Shown one piece after another: positions 11,201 to 22,690 of a DNA stretch of 64,000 nt. The stretch is from Acanthosepion pharaonis (taxonomy: Eukaryota; Mollusca; Cephalopoda; Sepiida; Sepiidae). The stretch spans positions 1,130,001-1,194,000 of the forward strand of contig CAHIKZ030005404.1 of the NCBI GenBank assembly GCA_903632075.3. Direction: 5' to 3'. Below the pieces are notes generated by a model, which saw nothing but the letters and a program-made list of their open reading frames with translations, was not told the origin of the DNA and did no database searches. Made by a program: the position numbers and the translations under genes. Numbering within the stretch: position 1 is the first letter of the stretch; each line of letters starts with the position of its first letter.

Positions 11201-12039
11201 AAAAAAATGGTGAAAAAAATTATCGCTATTAAAATGCATTTTTTGTTCCTATTGTAATTTTTTTGTCATGACAATAAAAAGTAAAAACTATTTGGAAGGC
11301 ATTTTTCATTACATTTGTTTACTTTATATAAACTTTAAAAAAGTTAACTAAACTATTCTTTCAAACTCAAAGAAAACGTCTTTTTCCGCCCTTCATTAAC
11401 TCCAATTTTAATAACATAATGAAATTCATTTCATTTTAAATTTAATAAATTAATTTGTAAGTACTTTTTTGAACTGAAGATAACTTTAAAATTCTGCTTA
11501 GAATCTTTCTTTAGGGACTTTTATTATAAATTAATGAAAACTTCTTTTTTTTTTTTTTTCAGATGTTGATGCTTTCTCGCATAGTTCTTAAAAATCGTTT
11601 TCAATAAGGAGGGATAAAATAGTATCCAATATGATACCAGTTGCAAAGTTTGAAAAATTAAATTGTTACCTAGTCATTTAAATAAATCCTTAAGTTTATG
11701 CTGAAAATACATACTCAGATTTTTCGTTTTTTAAATTCTGAGAATAGTTTTTGAGGAAAGGAAAAAGAAAAATACAGTTCTTTTGCACATCCGTAGTTAC
11801 TGCAAATTAACATTTACTATGTTTGAATTCGCCCCAGGTCACAAAAGGCAAGTCTCGCGGAGTCACGCTTGATAACGATCTACTACGAGAGTTTCAAGGA
11901 CGATACGAAAAACTAAGCTTTGCAAACCCGTGGACGAAACCCCCCCATATAACATTCTACAGTTTACTGCACCTATCTTTTCTTCAATTTGTTATTCACT
12001 GTTGGAATATTCTGGATAATACTATAGGATCCCCATGGA

Positions 12040-12279
12040 AATATTAATGTGCCGTTTTGTCAAACAGCGGAGCGTCTAGGTGAGTTGTGAAAAAGAGCTC
12101 TTGACGGAGAGGAGGATGTGTCTAGTCTGTTTGTGGTGGCCATGTTATAAATAAGTTCGTCAAGGTTCATCGTATGTGAGAGCTAAAATAACAGCGGATT
12201 ATCGCTTGGACCTTAGCGTGTCCAGCTCCTAAAAAAATTAAAAATTAAAATACAAAAAACGAAATCAATCGGAAAAGCC
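12040..12279 (+). promoter_or_regulatory. Probable 5' UTR and promoter-proximal region of the B56 gene
   Basis: The 240 bases before the start codon are among the most CpG-dense in the window. A consensus-like donor TAG/GTGAGT at about 12,077 could end an upstream non-coding exon. The sequence before the ATG is AAAAAGCC-type, with A/G-rich context suited to initiation. No TATA box at a defined distance was identified. A transcription start cannot be placed from sequence alone. Confidence 0.4.
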
Positions 12280-12421
12280 ATGACCTCAAAAGTCCTGGAC
12301 ATGATCGACCCGTTCACGAGTAAAGCGGCCATCAAGTCGAAAAGGCAAAAACGATCTCAAGGATCGTCTCATTACAGAACGAAGAATGCCCCCGAACTGC
12401 AGGCTTTACCTCATCTGAAGG
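12280..12421 (+). CDS. PP2A B56 regulatory subunit (alpha/epsilon type), first coding exon
   Basis: The exon encodes 47 residues plus the first base of codon 48. It begins MTSKVLDMIDPFTSK and continues with KRQKRSQGSS, HYRTKNAPEL and QALPHLK. The RQKRSQGSS-(Q/H)(F/Y)R block, followed about ten residues later by ELxxLPxLK, is the conserved N-terminal segment of vertebrate PPP2R5A and PPP2R5E; PPP2R5C lacks it. B56 subunits are HEAT-like scaffolds that direct the PP2A phosphatase to substrates in cytosol and nucleus. The frame ends AAG G/GTAAGA, a strong donor, giving a phase-1 intron just where vertebrate proteins continue LKD. The Met at 12,280 is the first in frame and lies in a CpG-rich region, as expected for a true start. 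The rest of the protein (about 430 residues of HEAT-like repeats) is outside the window or missed. The exact paralogue cannot be set from one exon. Confidence 0.9.
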
Positions 12422-12430
12422 GTAAGATAT
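12422..12430 (+). other. Splice donor of the B56 first coding exon
   Basis: GTAAGATAT follows a G at the exon end and fits the metazoan U1 consensus. I found no stretch encoding the next conserved B56 segment (the EQ-x-LFxxKLxQCC region) anywhere downstream on the plus strand, so the intron probably runs past base 64,000. Confidence 0.8.
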
Positions 12431-15400
12431 TTTCTGATTATTAATTTTTTCTGGTCATCTTATGAATGGTTTCTTGCTTGTCTGTCAAAATATCAACTCC
12501 ACAACAATTATGAATAATGAGAGTAAAATTAAATGACGACGCAATTTGGGAAAGAGAAGGCTCCAACTACAAGTTGGAAATATGTTAAGAGGTGTATTTG
12601 GCGGTTTAAAAAGTCTTTAGATCTCATGACATAAAAATTAGCATAAAAGAAAATTATAATTTGATGATTTTGTGATATCATGTACGACTGAATTATGAAT
12701 CAATGTTAGAAAGCAACCCTGTTTCCCCACAAGTCTGTGAAATGGATCCGAAATAAATGAAGGAGGAGGAGTTTTAATGGGATAAACATTGTTTAAAAAC
12801 AGGACGGTAGCATAAATAAAAAATAATAAGTATAGATAAGTCATAGCATGTCGAAAAATCTACATTGAAAACCATTTTTAAAATGAATCTTTGCAAATTC
12901 GAGTTTCTCTCTACCACCAAAACGGTTCATAAAAAATAGTAAAATCGTTTGAAATAAGAGGGAAATTTTAACGAATAGGTAAAATCTAATGGAGTATTTT
13001 TATCCATCTATAACTTTTGATATCAAAAACTTGAAAACATTTGAGGCAAATCTAGATAGATAATTTCTTAAGAGCAAATATCTAACCTGAATATTTCTAA
13101 TTATGGAAATCAAGAGCCTGCTTTTTAGACAAGCTAAAATTAAAATAGAACTATTTTTTTAGTCTTGGGAATTGAAGTGATTGGTTGTTATTGTGAAGAA
13201 TTTTATGAATCAAAGATTTTAATGCTAAAGCCCTCTATTTTTGAAAAGTAATATTTGTTATTGGTTTAAAAAACATCAAACAAAAGCAATAAGTTAATTC
13301 GAATTACTTTTGAAATGAAAATCTAGAAAGTTATTCGATTTCGTAACTGAATTTCGGGAACCTGTTATAGGGAAACAATGAAGCAATCCCCTTTCACTAC
13401 TTTGTTGATCTACTAAGTAAAAACCTTAACTTATTATCACTATTATAACGTAATAGTGAAAATAAGTTTAAGTGTTATATATCTGGCAAATTAAAGTCGA
13501 AACGCTTAGTCATCATTAACAAAAATTTAAAGGTTTTTTTCCTAAGGATATTTTTTTATCGAAAGCAGTTTTTTTTTTTATTTTATTCAAATGAGAGAAA
13601 ATGATTTGCTTCATCACACATAAACAAAGAATTTCCTAAGTAATAAAAAGTAAACCTAAAAAAACCCTCCTAATTATTTTTAATTCCCTTGATTCAGTCC
13701 ACGTTTTTTTTATTTATTTATTAAAATGTCATGGAACTGTTTCCAAAATACAAAATTTCTCTTTACACATCAACTTTCTCTATAAATTAAACGTTTTTTT
13801 AGTTACATCAGTTTTTAGTAACACAAAAATCTCTTTCTATCTAATAAACTGAACGACCTTTTTTTTTTTTTTTTTTTTTCCCAACCTCAAATTCATTTCT
13901 CTCTCTCTCTCTCTCTCAGTCAATAAAAACCATTTCTCCTGACTAGCTACAGGTTTATTTTCGGTAGATTCCTCCCTGGTTGAACTTGCTATGCACAAAT
14001 TAACGGTTGTCATTGCAGCTATTATTAAGGTTTTTCTCATGAATTGAAAATTCGTTATTGAAAGTGGACAGCAGCTGTTGAAGATATATTACCGGCTGTA
14101 AGAAGGGCCCAGGTATCAGCAGTCGTTGTCTTCTTCACTTGCAGCTTCTATACCACGATTATATATAGTAATGAAGAGAGAAAAAATAACCCTGACAAGC
14201 GTTGTCCTCACGCCTACACACTGACCTTTTTTTTTCTTTTTTTTCTTCTCTTAATATGCATACTTTTGGCGGGTATTAATCTTTGTGTAATTTATCGTTG
14301 AAAATAATATGAAACCGATTTTTGAATACGACTAACAACATTGGTGTATTGATCAATAGTACTGACTTGAGGGTGATGTGGATCAATACATGCAAGTAAT
14401 TGCTTTTATTTATTTACTTGCCCTCTTATAAAAGACAATTTATTAATGAGTTACTGGAAGAAAAGGCATAAATGGCAAAAAAAAAAAGCTCCTCTAGTCC
14501 AGGGAGCATCTTTCTCTTGATTGGGAAGAGATGGGTATCATTGACCAAGTCAGCTGTAGCATTTTGTTCCACTTCGAATCATTTTTATTTTTAACCATAA
14601 AAGAATACATTGTTATGAAAATCTGTTGGAGAAAATAGGATTCTTAGTTTTTAAACATTTCAACATTTTAGCCCTATCACTTGTTTAAAAAGAAGAAGAA
14701 GAAAAAACATGAAATCACGCGCTCCCCAAACAACGATCTTTCTATATAATTAAGAGAAAAGTTGGCTAATTATATTTTTACACTGCAACTGCTCTCATTA
14801 GGTGTTCTTAGTTATTTACTTTCATTTCAACCTTTTATTGAATTGCCATGCATTGAAATATTTCTGTTAGTACTTTAGAATTCTTTTGTCCTCTAATTCT
14901 AGAACGACAGCTTTTTTAAGACATTTAGTCCGTTTCTCATTTTTAAATAAATAAAAAAATCTTCTTCGCTTTTAATGGGAATGCATGTATACGTCATTCT
15001 CTATTAAATACGTTAAAAATGCAATATGATAATTTTGTTTAGGCTAAAAATGATAGAATAAATAATTTGGTCTTCGTCCCTAAGTGATAACTATTTTTTT
15101 ATTACTTCTTATTTATATTTTGTTTTTTGTTGTTGTTTTTTTTAAATAAATATCACAAGTTGAAACTCTCTCTCTCTCTCACTCACGCACACATTGTGTG
15201 TGTTGTAACATGAATCATAGTTTAATTAATATACACTAACAGTAAATCGGTCGCTTTTTCTTTGTGTCCAAGTATAAACTAAAAACAAAATCTGTTTAAA
15301 ATTGACATTTATATATTCCTTTATATTTCTTGATTGATCTTCATATGATTCACAACTGAACCTTTCATTTGCTATGTTTGCTTATTTTCCTTCAAACTCG

Positions 15401-16300
15401 TAAACTGATCCCCCATTTTGTGACCGATTTGCTGTATTACAACAATACACTACTACTGCACTGCTCATTCTAACTAACTCTGCACAAGAAGTACACTCAT
15501 TATATTCGTCCCTCTTGCTTTCTCTCTCATCATTCTTTCCTTGCTGGGTGCGAGGTAAGCTTAACTTTGAGCGACTGAAACCCGACTCCTCCAACCAGGT
15601 TCCACTTCTTCTCCCTCATATCTCCACTCCTAACTCCCAGCCACTCTCTGTCTCAACTACTCGTGTCTAGTACTCCTTTCAACTGACTACTGACAAGTAA
15701 TGGAAAGCATACACTAGCAACTTCCATTCCTTCTATGTCCAATTTTGTTAACTGAAACTTTACTACTTGTCTAACACTTACGTGTGTGTGTGTGTGTGTG
15801 TGTGTGAAAATATTTCTCTACTACTACTACTATTGTTAGGTGCTACAGTACACTAATGTATCCCTTAGGTTGCGTTTTCACCTCTTCTTAATTCTCATAT
15901 TTTTTTTCATAAACTGACAAAAAATCAGAACATGTTTACCGCATTTTCCTCAGCAAAAAATTTCTTCTTTATTAGTCGTGATTGTCTGCGTCTCTGTTGT
16001 TTTTTGGGTTTTTTTTTTTAAATTCTTGAAGAAAAACCTAGGAAAATCTTAAAAATCTGTTACTCGTACAACTGTTTAAACTAGAAAGATGTGAAATGGC
16101 TACACCAAAAACATTTATTGTGCGTACGTTAGGGCTTGGTAATATTATTTGGGTTTCTTTTTTTTTTTTTACTTCATTGAGATTTAAAGAAAAATGATTC
16201 GATTGTTGGTGAAATCTTCGATCATCGTTACGTTAACAATCCAGTTGTTTGATGAGTATAATAAATTCAGCTGTCATTGAAGTGCACCACACCCAACATT

Positions 16301-19300
16301 TAATGAAGACATATTGCCAACCATTTTGAAGAAATACCATGCTGCTTGCTCTTCTGTTTCTGCTTGACTTTCATTATTAAATTCCTAATGATTCAGATCC
16401 TTTCTCTCTTTTTTTTTTTTTTTTTTTTCTTTCATGACCTGAAACATCATCCATTGAACTCCTCCTCTTAAAAACTCCAATCTATCGGAACCTAAATACA
16501 TTGGGACTGAATGAATAGACAATAGACATCAATATCATCTGATGTGTTTCGTGTCTATTTGCGATTGGTTTGTGAAATATGAAGATTTAAAAAAAAAAAA
16601 AAAAAAAAAAATCTGAAAGTGATGAGACAATCAAATCGAATATCCCAGATGGTGACTGTAGTGGACATGTTAAAAAATAATTAATTCATACTTACAACAC
16701 ACTTGTTTGGAAATATTAATATTTATGTGAATCACTACAATAAGTCTTCATTTCGTGTGTGCATGTTTGTAACCAGAAGCGCCCTACATCAGCTTATTAT
16801 AAAAAAAAATCTTTTTTTTTTTTTTTTTTTTTTTTTTTGCACACCTGTACAAAAGAATGTCTTTGGCCGAAATCAGGATTAACTTCTAACAACACTAAAT
16901 AATAAAGGGCTTTTCAAGAATGTTTCAATTTTTTTTCTTTTTTAGCCTCTTAGTATTAAATTTAGGTATATTTTTGACATAAAATGTATAATTGGCCACT
17001 AACATAATTTTGACATTTGAATATATTAGCCTTTTTCCTCGTAATTTTTAGAATAGATGACTTTTTTTTTTCTCTTTCACTCACTTTCATCTTTGTATTT
17101 TTGCAGGAGGCCCTTCAATATTTCATTACAAGCATTATGGAAGCATTGTTATTCAAATAAACCAAGCAGTCATCATCTTGTCATCTAAATGTCTTCAGTC
17201 ATAATTCTATTTCACTAGCTATTTTACTAAGAACACGTCAAGTAGGTTTTTAATGTTAGCATCACGTAATCTTTTTTTCTTCCCAGCACATGGTGGTTCG
17301 TTTTTTAATTAGGTCATTTGTCTTTTTGGGTGTAAAAAAAAAAAGTAACCTCAGCGAGATGGTTTATTCAATTATTTATACCTGTGTATATGAATAATAT
17401 GCAGTGTGAAAATAAATTGCAATTACAGATCGATCTGTTTCACTCACATATTTTTTATTAGGAAATAATCACCCACTTCACCAAGATGCTGATTTTTAAA
17501 AATTGGCTCAAAGGTCTTTTAACAAAGTATGTTGCTGCCTAGTTGATTTGGATTTAAGTTGGTCAAAGCATGCTTTCAGTAACCACCAACTCTGAAGTCA
17601 GTTTGTATCTTGGTAAAATCTATAATTATAATAACTATACTTTTTCTTACATAAAAAAATTACAGTGTAGTTTTTGATAAACAATCAAAATAGAAATTAA
17701 TAATCACCTTTTTATTAAAGTTTTAATTTAAATTATGCTTGCCTATCCAAACACACCTGTAGAGAGCTGTAATTATTTATATTGACTTGGAATTTTCCCA
17801 GATTAAACTATTAAATTATTTTCTCACTTCTACTTAGCTTAAGTTATGACTGGGGTAATGTCAGGAGTATATCTGCTATTTATTTTATGTCAGGAGTATA
17901 TCTGCTATTTATTTTTATTTTACAGATGAATGTCTGGAAAATTAGAAAGAGATTACCTCTTTGAAAGTTGGTAGTTTCAAGGGTGGTAATTGTTATCTTG
18001 CTTTTCAAATAAGTGTTAATGTTCATTTCTGTTTTGTACTGATAAGATTTATGACCTTGTCAATTCTGCTTGACAAAAGAATTATCCTTAGTGTTATTTA
18101 GCTGTTCTCTGTAAACAGATTCTCTCTTTACATATAAACTGATCAACTGATCTCTTTTCAGATTCAATTAATTTCTTCCAAGAAATTACACCTGATTCTG
18201 TCATTGTGGTTTATATACTTTATTGGCTTCTTTGTGTTCTTAATTTCTTTAATATACACTACTTTTTAAGTATTGCAGATTTTGCAAGTAGATGAGCTGG
18301 AAATGACATGTTTAGTGTATTAGAAATTTCTAGAGTCTAGAAGGTGATGCTTTGCTAAAAACACAAAGAATAAATATCTTTTCCAGATTGTTAATTTTAT
18401 CTTATTACTGTACAAATGGCAAATTGTTCTTGTCTGTAAAAATGACTATATAAATAATTGACTTTGATTATTGTTTACAATTTATGTTTGCTGCCATTTA
18501 GTCACTTAAAATGTCGCTTGAGAAATTAATATTGGTTAATAATAAAGTATAATTAAAAGAAACTCTTTGGATTACCACATGCTTTGGGTAGGCTACTGTC
18601 TTTTTTTATTTTGTATTTATTTTTGTTTTTTACTGGCCCTTTGAGGCTTTACTTTCTCAACAGTTAGATTTATTTTCAATATTTCTTTTCATGTAAGTTC
18701 ATAACATTACAGTTAATATCAACTTGAATAAAATGGAATTAAAATTCACTTTATTGCTGAATAAAACATAATATTTTTAAAAAATCCTTATAATGCAGTG
18801 AAATATAAGTTAATATTTTATCAATTGGTACAAGTAAAAATAAGATTCATTTTCATCCTTCCTTTTCTGTGAAAGGGAAAGATAAAAGAGCAAAATAAAA
18901 GGTAATGGGGTTTTACTAAGTTCGTCTGAGACATGGTTATAATAGTTGATCAGTTAGTGACCATCTAATCTACAACTTGTGAAACTAGTTGGCTAGCCAT
19001 TATTTCATGTTAGGTGTTTAAGCACAAACCTCAGGTGTATTTAAAATGTACACTTGCTTGTTTTTGTTTTTTCTTTTCTGATACTTACTGTATTTATAAC
19101 ATGTCACTTGTTATTCATAGGGAAATTCCATTAGATTTAAGACTTAAGTTTGTAGTATGAAGAAAAAAATTTTTTTTTCTTTTCTTTTTATCTTAATCTA
19201 ATTGTATTCAAATAAATGTCTAATCTCAGCCTCTTAGATATTATTTATTGGTTAGCATTAAATAACTACTTGAAGTTTTTCCTACAATTTTCGTTCTTAT

Positions 19301-21720
19301 CACATAGCATAAAGATGAACATGCATAGTCAATTTTTTTTTTTTTATGACATCTCTATTTATCTTCTTTTTCTCTATTTCATCACATAAATTTCTTAATA
19401 GTTTAGTTGACTGCTGACAGTGACATTTACATTCTATTCTGGTATTGGTGAAACATGTTATCTATAGTTCAAGTAAAAACAATAGTTCAAAAAAATTACA
19501 AACAAACAGAAAGGTATCCACCATTGCTAAAAGCTTGTACAGAAATTGATTGGAATATATTACTTTATCTTAAAGAACATCTGTACTATTCTTAATAGGT
19601 CCCTTTTATCAATTGTCTACTGATAACCTGCAAAGAATAAGTGATTGAAACATTAAACATAAAATAATGTGTTGCTTCTCTGATGACTAGTAATGACACA
19701 TAAAGTAAAAAATACTGTTGGCAAATTTTTCTAATTCATATTCAGTATCTATAGACCAAGATTTTGTTTCTTGTTTGAAATGTAATTCCAGCTATTTAAT
19801 TTTTTTGCACAATCAAATTATCCAGTATTTTGACTTATGCATTTCAATATAAAAATACACTGATTTCAATTTTAACGTTGTTCCTTTTTAAAAAATTTTC
19901 CAGTAAGAATTGGAATTGCTTTTGCATTGCATATAATAATCTTGAACGTTTTATCATTAATATTGTAAACAAATAGACTTCTTTTAAGTAGTCAAGTCTT
20001 GTTGGGTCAGTAATTATTTAGAAAATTGTATTGAGTGACTATTTGATGTGTAATTTGGGAAGGCTTTTCATTATTATAGCTGAAGAGTTTTCAGTTTGTT
20101 CTGTCTCTGCTGATGACCTCTTTCATACACAGATATATTTCTATAATTTTAGGCATACTGGCACCATCAAAATTGTTCTGAAATGATTAGTTACATTTTA
20201 AAAATAATGCTATTTGAATAAAATTTTAGTCATTCAAATTTTAAAAGAATGCATATAAATGACCATTTAAGTTTTCAGTTTCTCTGTAGGCTTATTTATA
20301 TTCACTGATCCTTTTATGAAGCAATTCTCTGATAAAGTTCTTGTTAATCTATATCCTTCAAATAAAAACATAAAACCTATTTCCCATTGAAAACCTTTTA
20401 TAATTTTTTTTTCATATTAGCCTTTTATTAGTAATATAATTTTGCTCTGCACATATAAAGGCACAGATGTTAAGATTTGGGTACTGATCATTTTAAGTAT
20501 TCCATACCACATCCCAAACAAATGTATGCATCGGAAACAGCGTTCCTGCTTTCCCTCCACAAGCTAGTGTACAGATGAGAAATGGGGCTATGCAGATGAC
20601 ATAAGTATTCACTGTTGGGATAGAAATGAACTTGAACAAAAAAAAAAAAAATCTACATCTTCTCAAGTGTTCCAAGAAATAGAACATCATAAGCCTTCCT
20701 AAAACAAAAATTGTGATGTGGAATTAGAATGTAAACTATGATAGCACATACTCTGAATCTATCATAAACATTCAAAATCGCTGTTGGCAGAACTCTTGAA
20801 TATTGGGGTGTTCATCAACATTTCATTCTGAGTGAAATAAGTCCTATGTTGGTTGGATTTGAAGAGATGTCCACAACCACAGCATGGTAGGGTAGGAAGG
20901 TTTAAGGAATGGAGAGTTCTGGTTTTTCTTTGGGCTCTCTTCTATTTATCTTCTGGTGCTTTCGAATGATGTTTTGTTCCTGGCCCGCTATTCTCTGATT
21001 GGATTTTTAATGTAGGAGCAGGTATCCCAAACTTTTTTTCTTCAATATATCTAAAAGCCTTTTCATGTAGGCATATATAGAACACAAAAACATAAATGGT
21101 ACCAAATTTATCTTGCTAGCTCAATTAACAACTTAGTTATGACCATTCAAAATTTGTCAGATTTTCGGTTTTGGGTAAGATTGGGCCAGAAACCCATTTT
21201 AACAGTGTATATGTGAATATGCTGGCTTCAAACAAGTGACAAATCATAAGTGCAATGTCATTAAGTAATAAAAGAAACAATACTGATGGAATTAATAATT
21301 ATTAGATAAGATCAGCCTAAACAGGGGAGAAACATCACTAAAACAACTTTTATTTCACCATAAAATTACAAGCAGTAGCAAAATTTGGTAGTAGGACAAA
21401 AAGGGTAAAAAATATATGCCTTCTTGAACATTGTGTTTATGTTTTTTTTTTTTTTTTTAAGTATCTGGTAGAGGTACAAGCCTGAAACTTTACTCATTTT
21501 TTTGGATGAGGAATTCAACAAAACCTTATTTTGTCTATAATATTAAAACTTTTTCTCATAAATATATTAATAAATTTATACAATTTTTGACTTTCCCAAG
21601 AAGGACTGACATCAAAACTTTGAAACTTGTTGTACAAAAGGAATCAGTAGTCAGTTTTTCAAACAAATGCTTATTGTAAAGTCTTATAACTCGATTTTTA
21701 AATTAAAAATAAAACATGGA
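16301..21720. other. Gene-free presumed intron, AT-rich
   Basis: No exon or transposon coding trace was recognised. The content is long homopolymers (T-runs near 16,409-16,429 and 16,812-16,838, an A-run near 16,589-16,611) and generally CpG-poor sequence. A 29-bp tandem duplication lies at 17,859-17,916. Confidence 0.5.
17859..17916. repeat. 29-bp tandem duplication
   Basis: The unit TGTCAGGAGTATATCTGCTA followed by TTTATTTTA occurs twice head to tail with no visible differences. It looks recent. Confidence 0.9.
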
Positions 21721-21759
21721 AATGAATAAAACTACATTTATTGGAACTGATGAAAAAGA

Positions 21760-22690
21760 CTTTCTGGGCAGATTGAATGGCCCTACTGCACTTCCTCTCC
21801 TAATGGTGATTTGCAATCTGTTTCTTTATAGGCTTCTATAACCAATATTTCTGGAACATTCCAGATTCTACAATCACTTGAAACTGGGATTACCCCTAAG
21901 TCCCACCTTAAGACAAAAGTTGACTCAACCTGTGCAATGTTATCCATCAAAGGCCATTGTTTCTACCCTTAGTTGGAGCTAGAAACTTGATTATTGCATT
22001 GGTTGGAGATGTAATGTCAATGACTTGGCCAATCAATGTAGAAACTGGAATCCTAGTCTATAGCAGCCCATTGGCCTTGTCACTCATAACTGAAGATCAC
22101 TTGATAGGGTTCTTCATCGCAGCTACCAGAATTAGTCACTGGCTCTTCAAGTTCCTGTGATGTAATTTCAATGGCAGTGAGTTCATCAGCTACAAAAAAA
22201 CATCATGAGAAGAATCTAAAAAGGCTCTTAAGTCATCATCTCCTTTAGTAGCTAAACTTTTCTTGACCATGTTAAATGGTTTTTGAACTTGTTTCATCAA
22301 TCTTGACTATTCCATCTTTGTATTAGAACAGTTTGCAGAACCATGTAAAAACCTGCAGTTCTTGTACCACAAAAAAAATAGGGAAAAAAAGAGTGTTCCT
22401 TAACAAAGACTTCAATTTTTTTTTTTTAAATCGTCCTGTAAACCTGTGAGCTCTTCACCTACTTAAGTGTTTCCCTCATGGTCCTTAAAACCTATAAGAC
22501 CTCACCATTCGGATTATTGGGTGTTACTGCCATACCATTAAGCAAACACAGATTTTCATGTTCTTTTCATCACACAATGTTTTTAACTGAATCAGCTAAC
22601 TTTTTGTACATTGCAAGGAGTTTGAGGTCTTCTTTGGCCTGCCTCTTTCACTTACAAGAAAACAATTTCTCAGGATGTTTAGTTGATAAT
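21760..22690 (-). pseudogene. Unrecognised degraded coding-like tract
   Basis: On the minus strand, several stretches in shifting frames have protein-like composition. From high to low coordinate they include QAKEDLKLLAMYKKLADSVK and NLCLLNGMAVTPNNPNGEVL, then after frame breaks MVKKSLATKGDDDLRAFLDS, LTAIEITSQELEEPVTNSGS, CDEEPYQVIFSYE and finally STFVLRWDLGVIPVSSDCRI. Stops and frameshifts interrupt them. I do not recognise the family. The base composition is less AT-rich than the flanks. It could be a processed pseudogene (no intron signals between the pieces) or a transposon protein. Function unknown. Confidence 0.35.

Larger units (their letters stand above)
9990..16300. promoter_or_regulatory. 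CpG-retaining domain around the B56 first exon
   Basis: CpG dinucleotides are visibly common here (for example 11,041-11,110, 11,830-11,940, 12,060-12,420 and 14,080-14,340), whereas most of the flanking tens of kilobases show only occasional CG. The domain is roughly centred on the start codon at 12,280 and contains few recognisable transposons. The likely reading is a region kept unmethylated around a promoter, so that CpGs have not decayed. This is inference from base composition; borders are approximate. Within it, 12,422-16,300 has homopolymer runs, a (TG)n at 15,782-15,806 and a CT run near 13,898, but no further exon. Confidence 0.55.

Noticed and set aside
15382..15594. 70-codon minus-strand frame with less biased composition
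   Set aside because: No recognisable motif, no splice context, and it lies in the CpG-retaining domain, where composition alone lengthens random frames.
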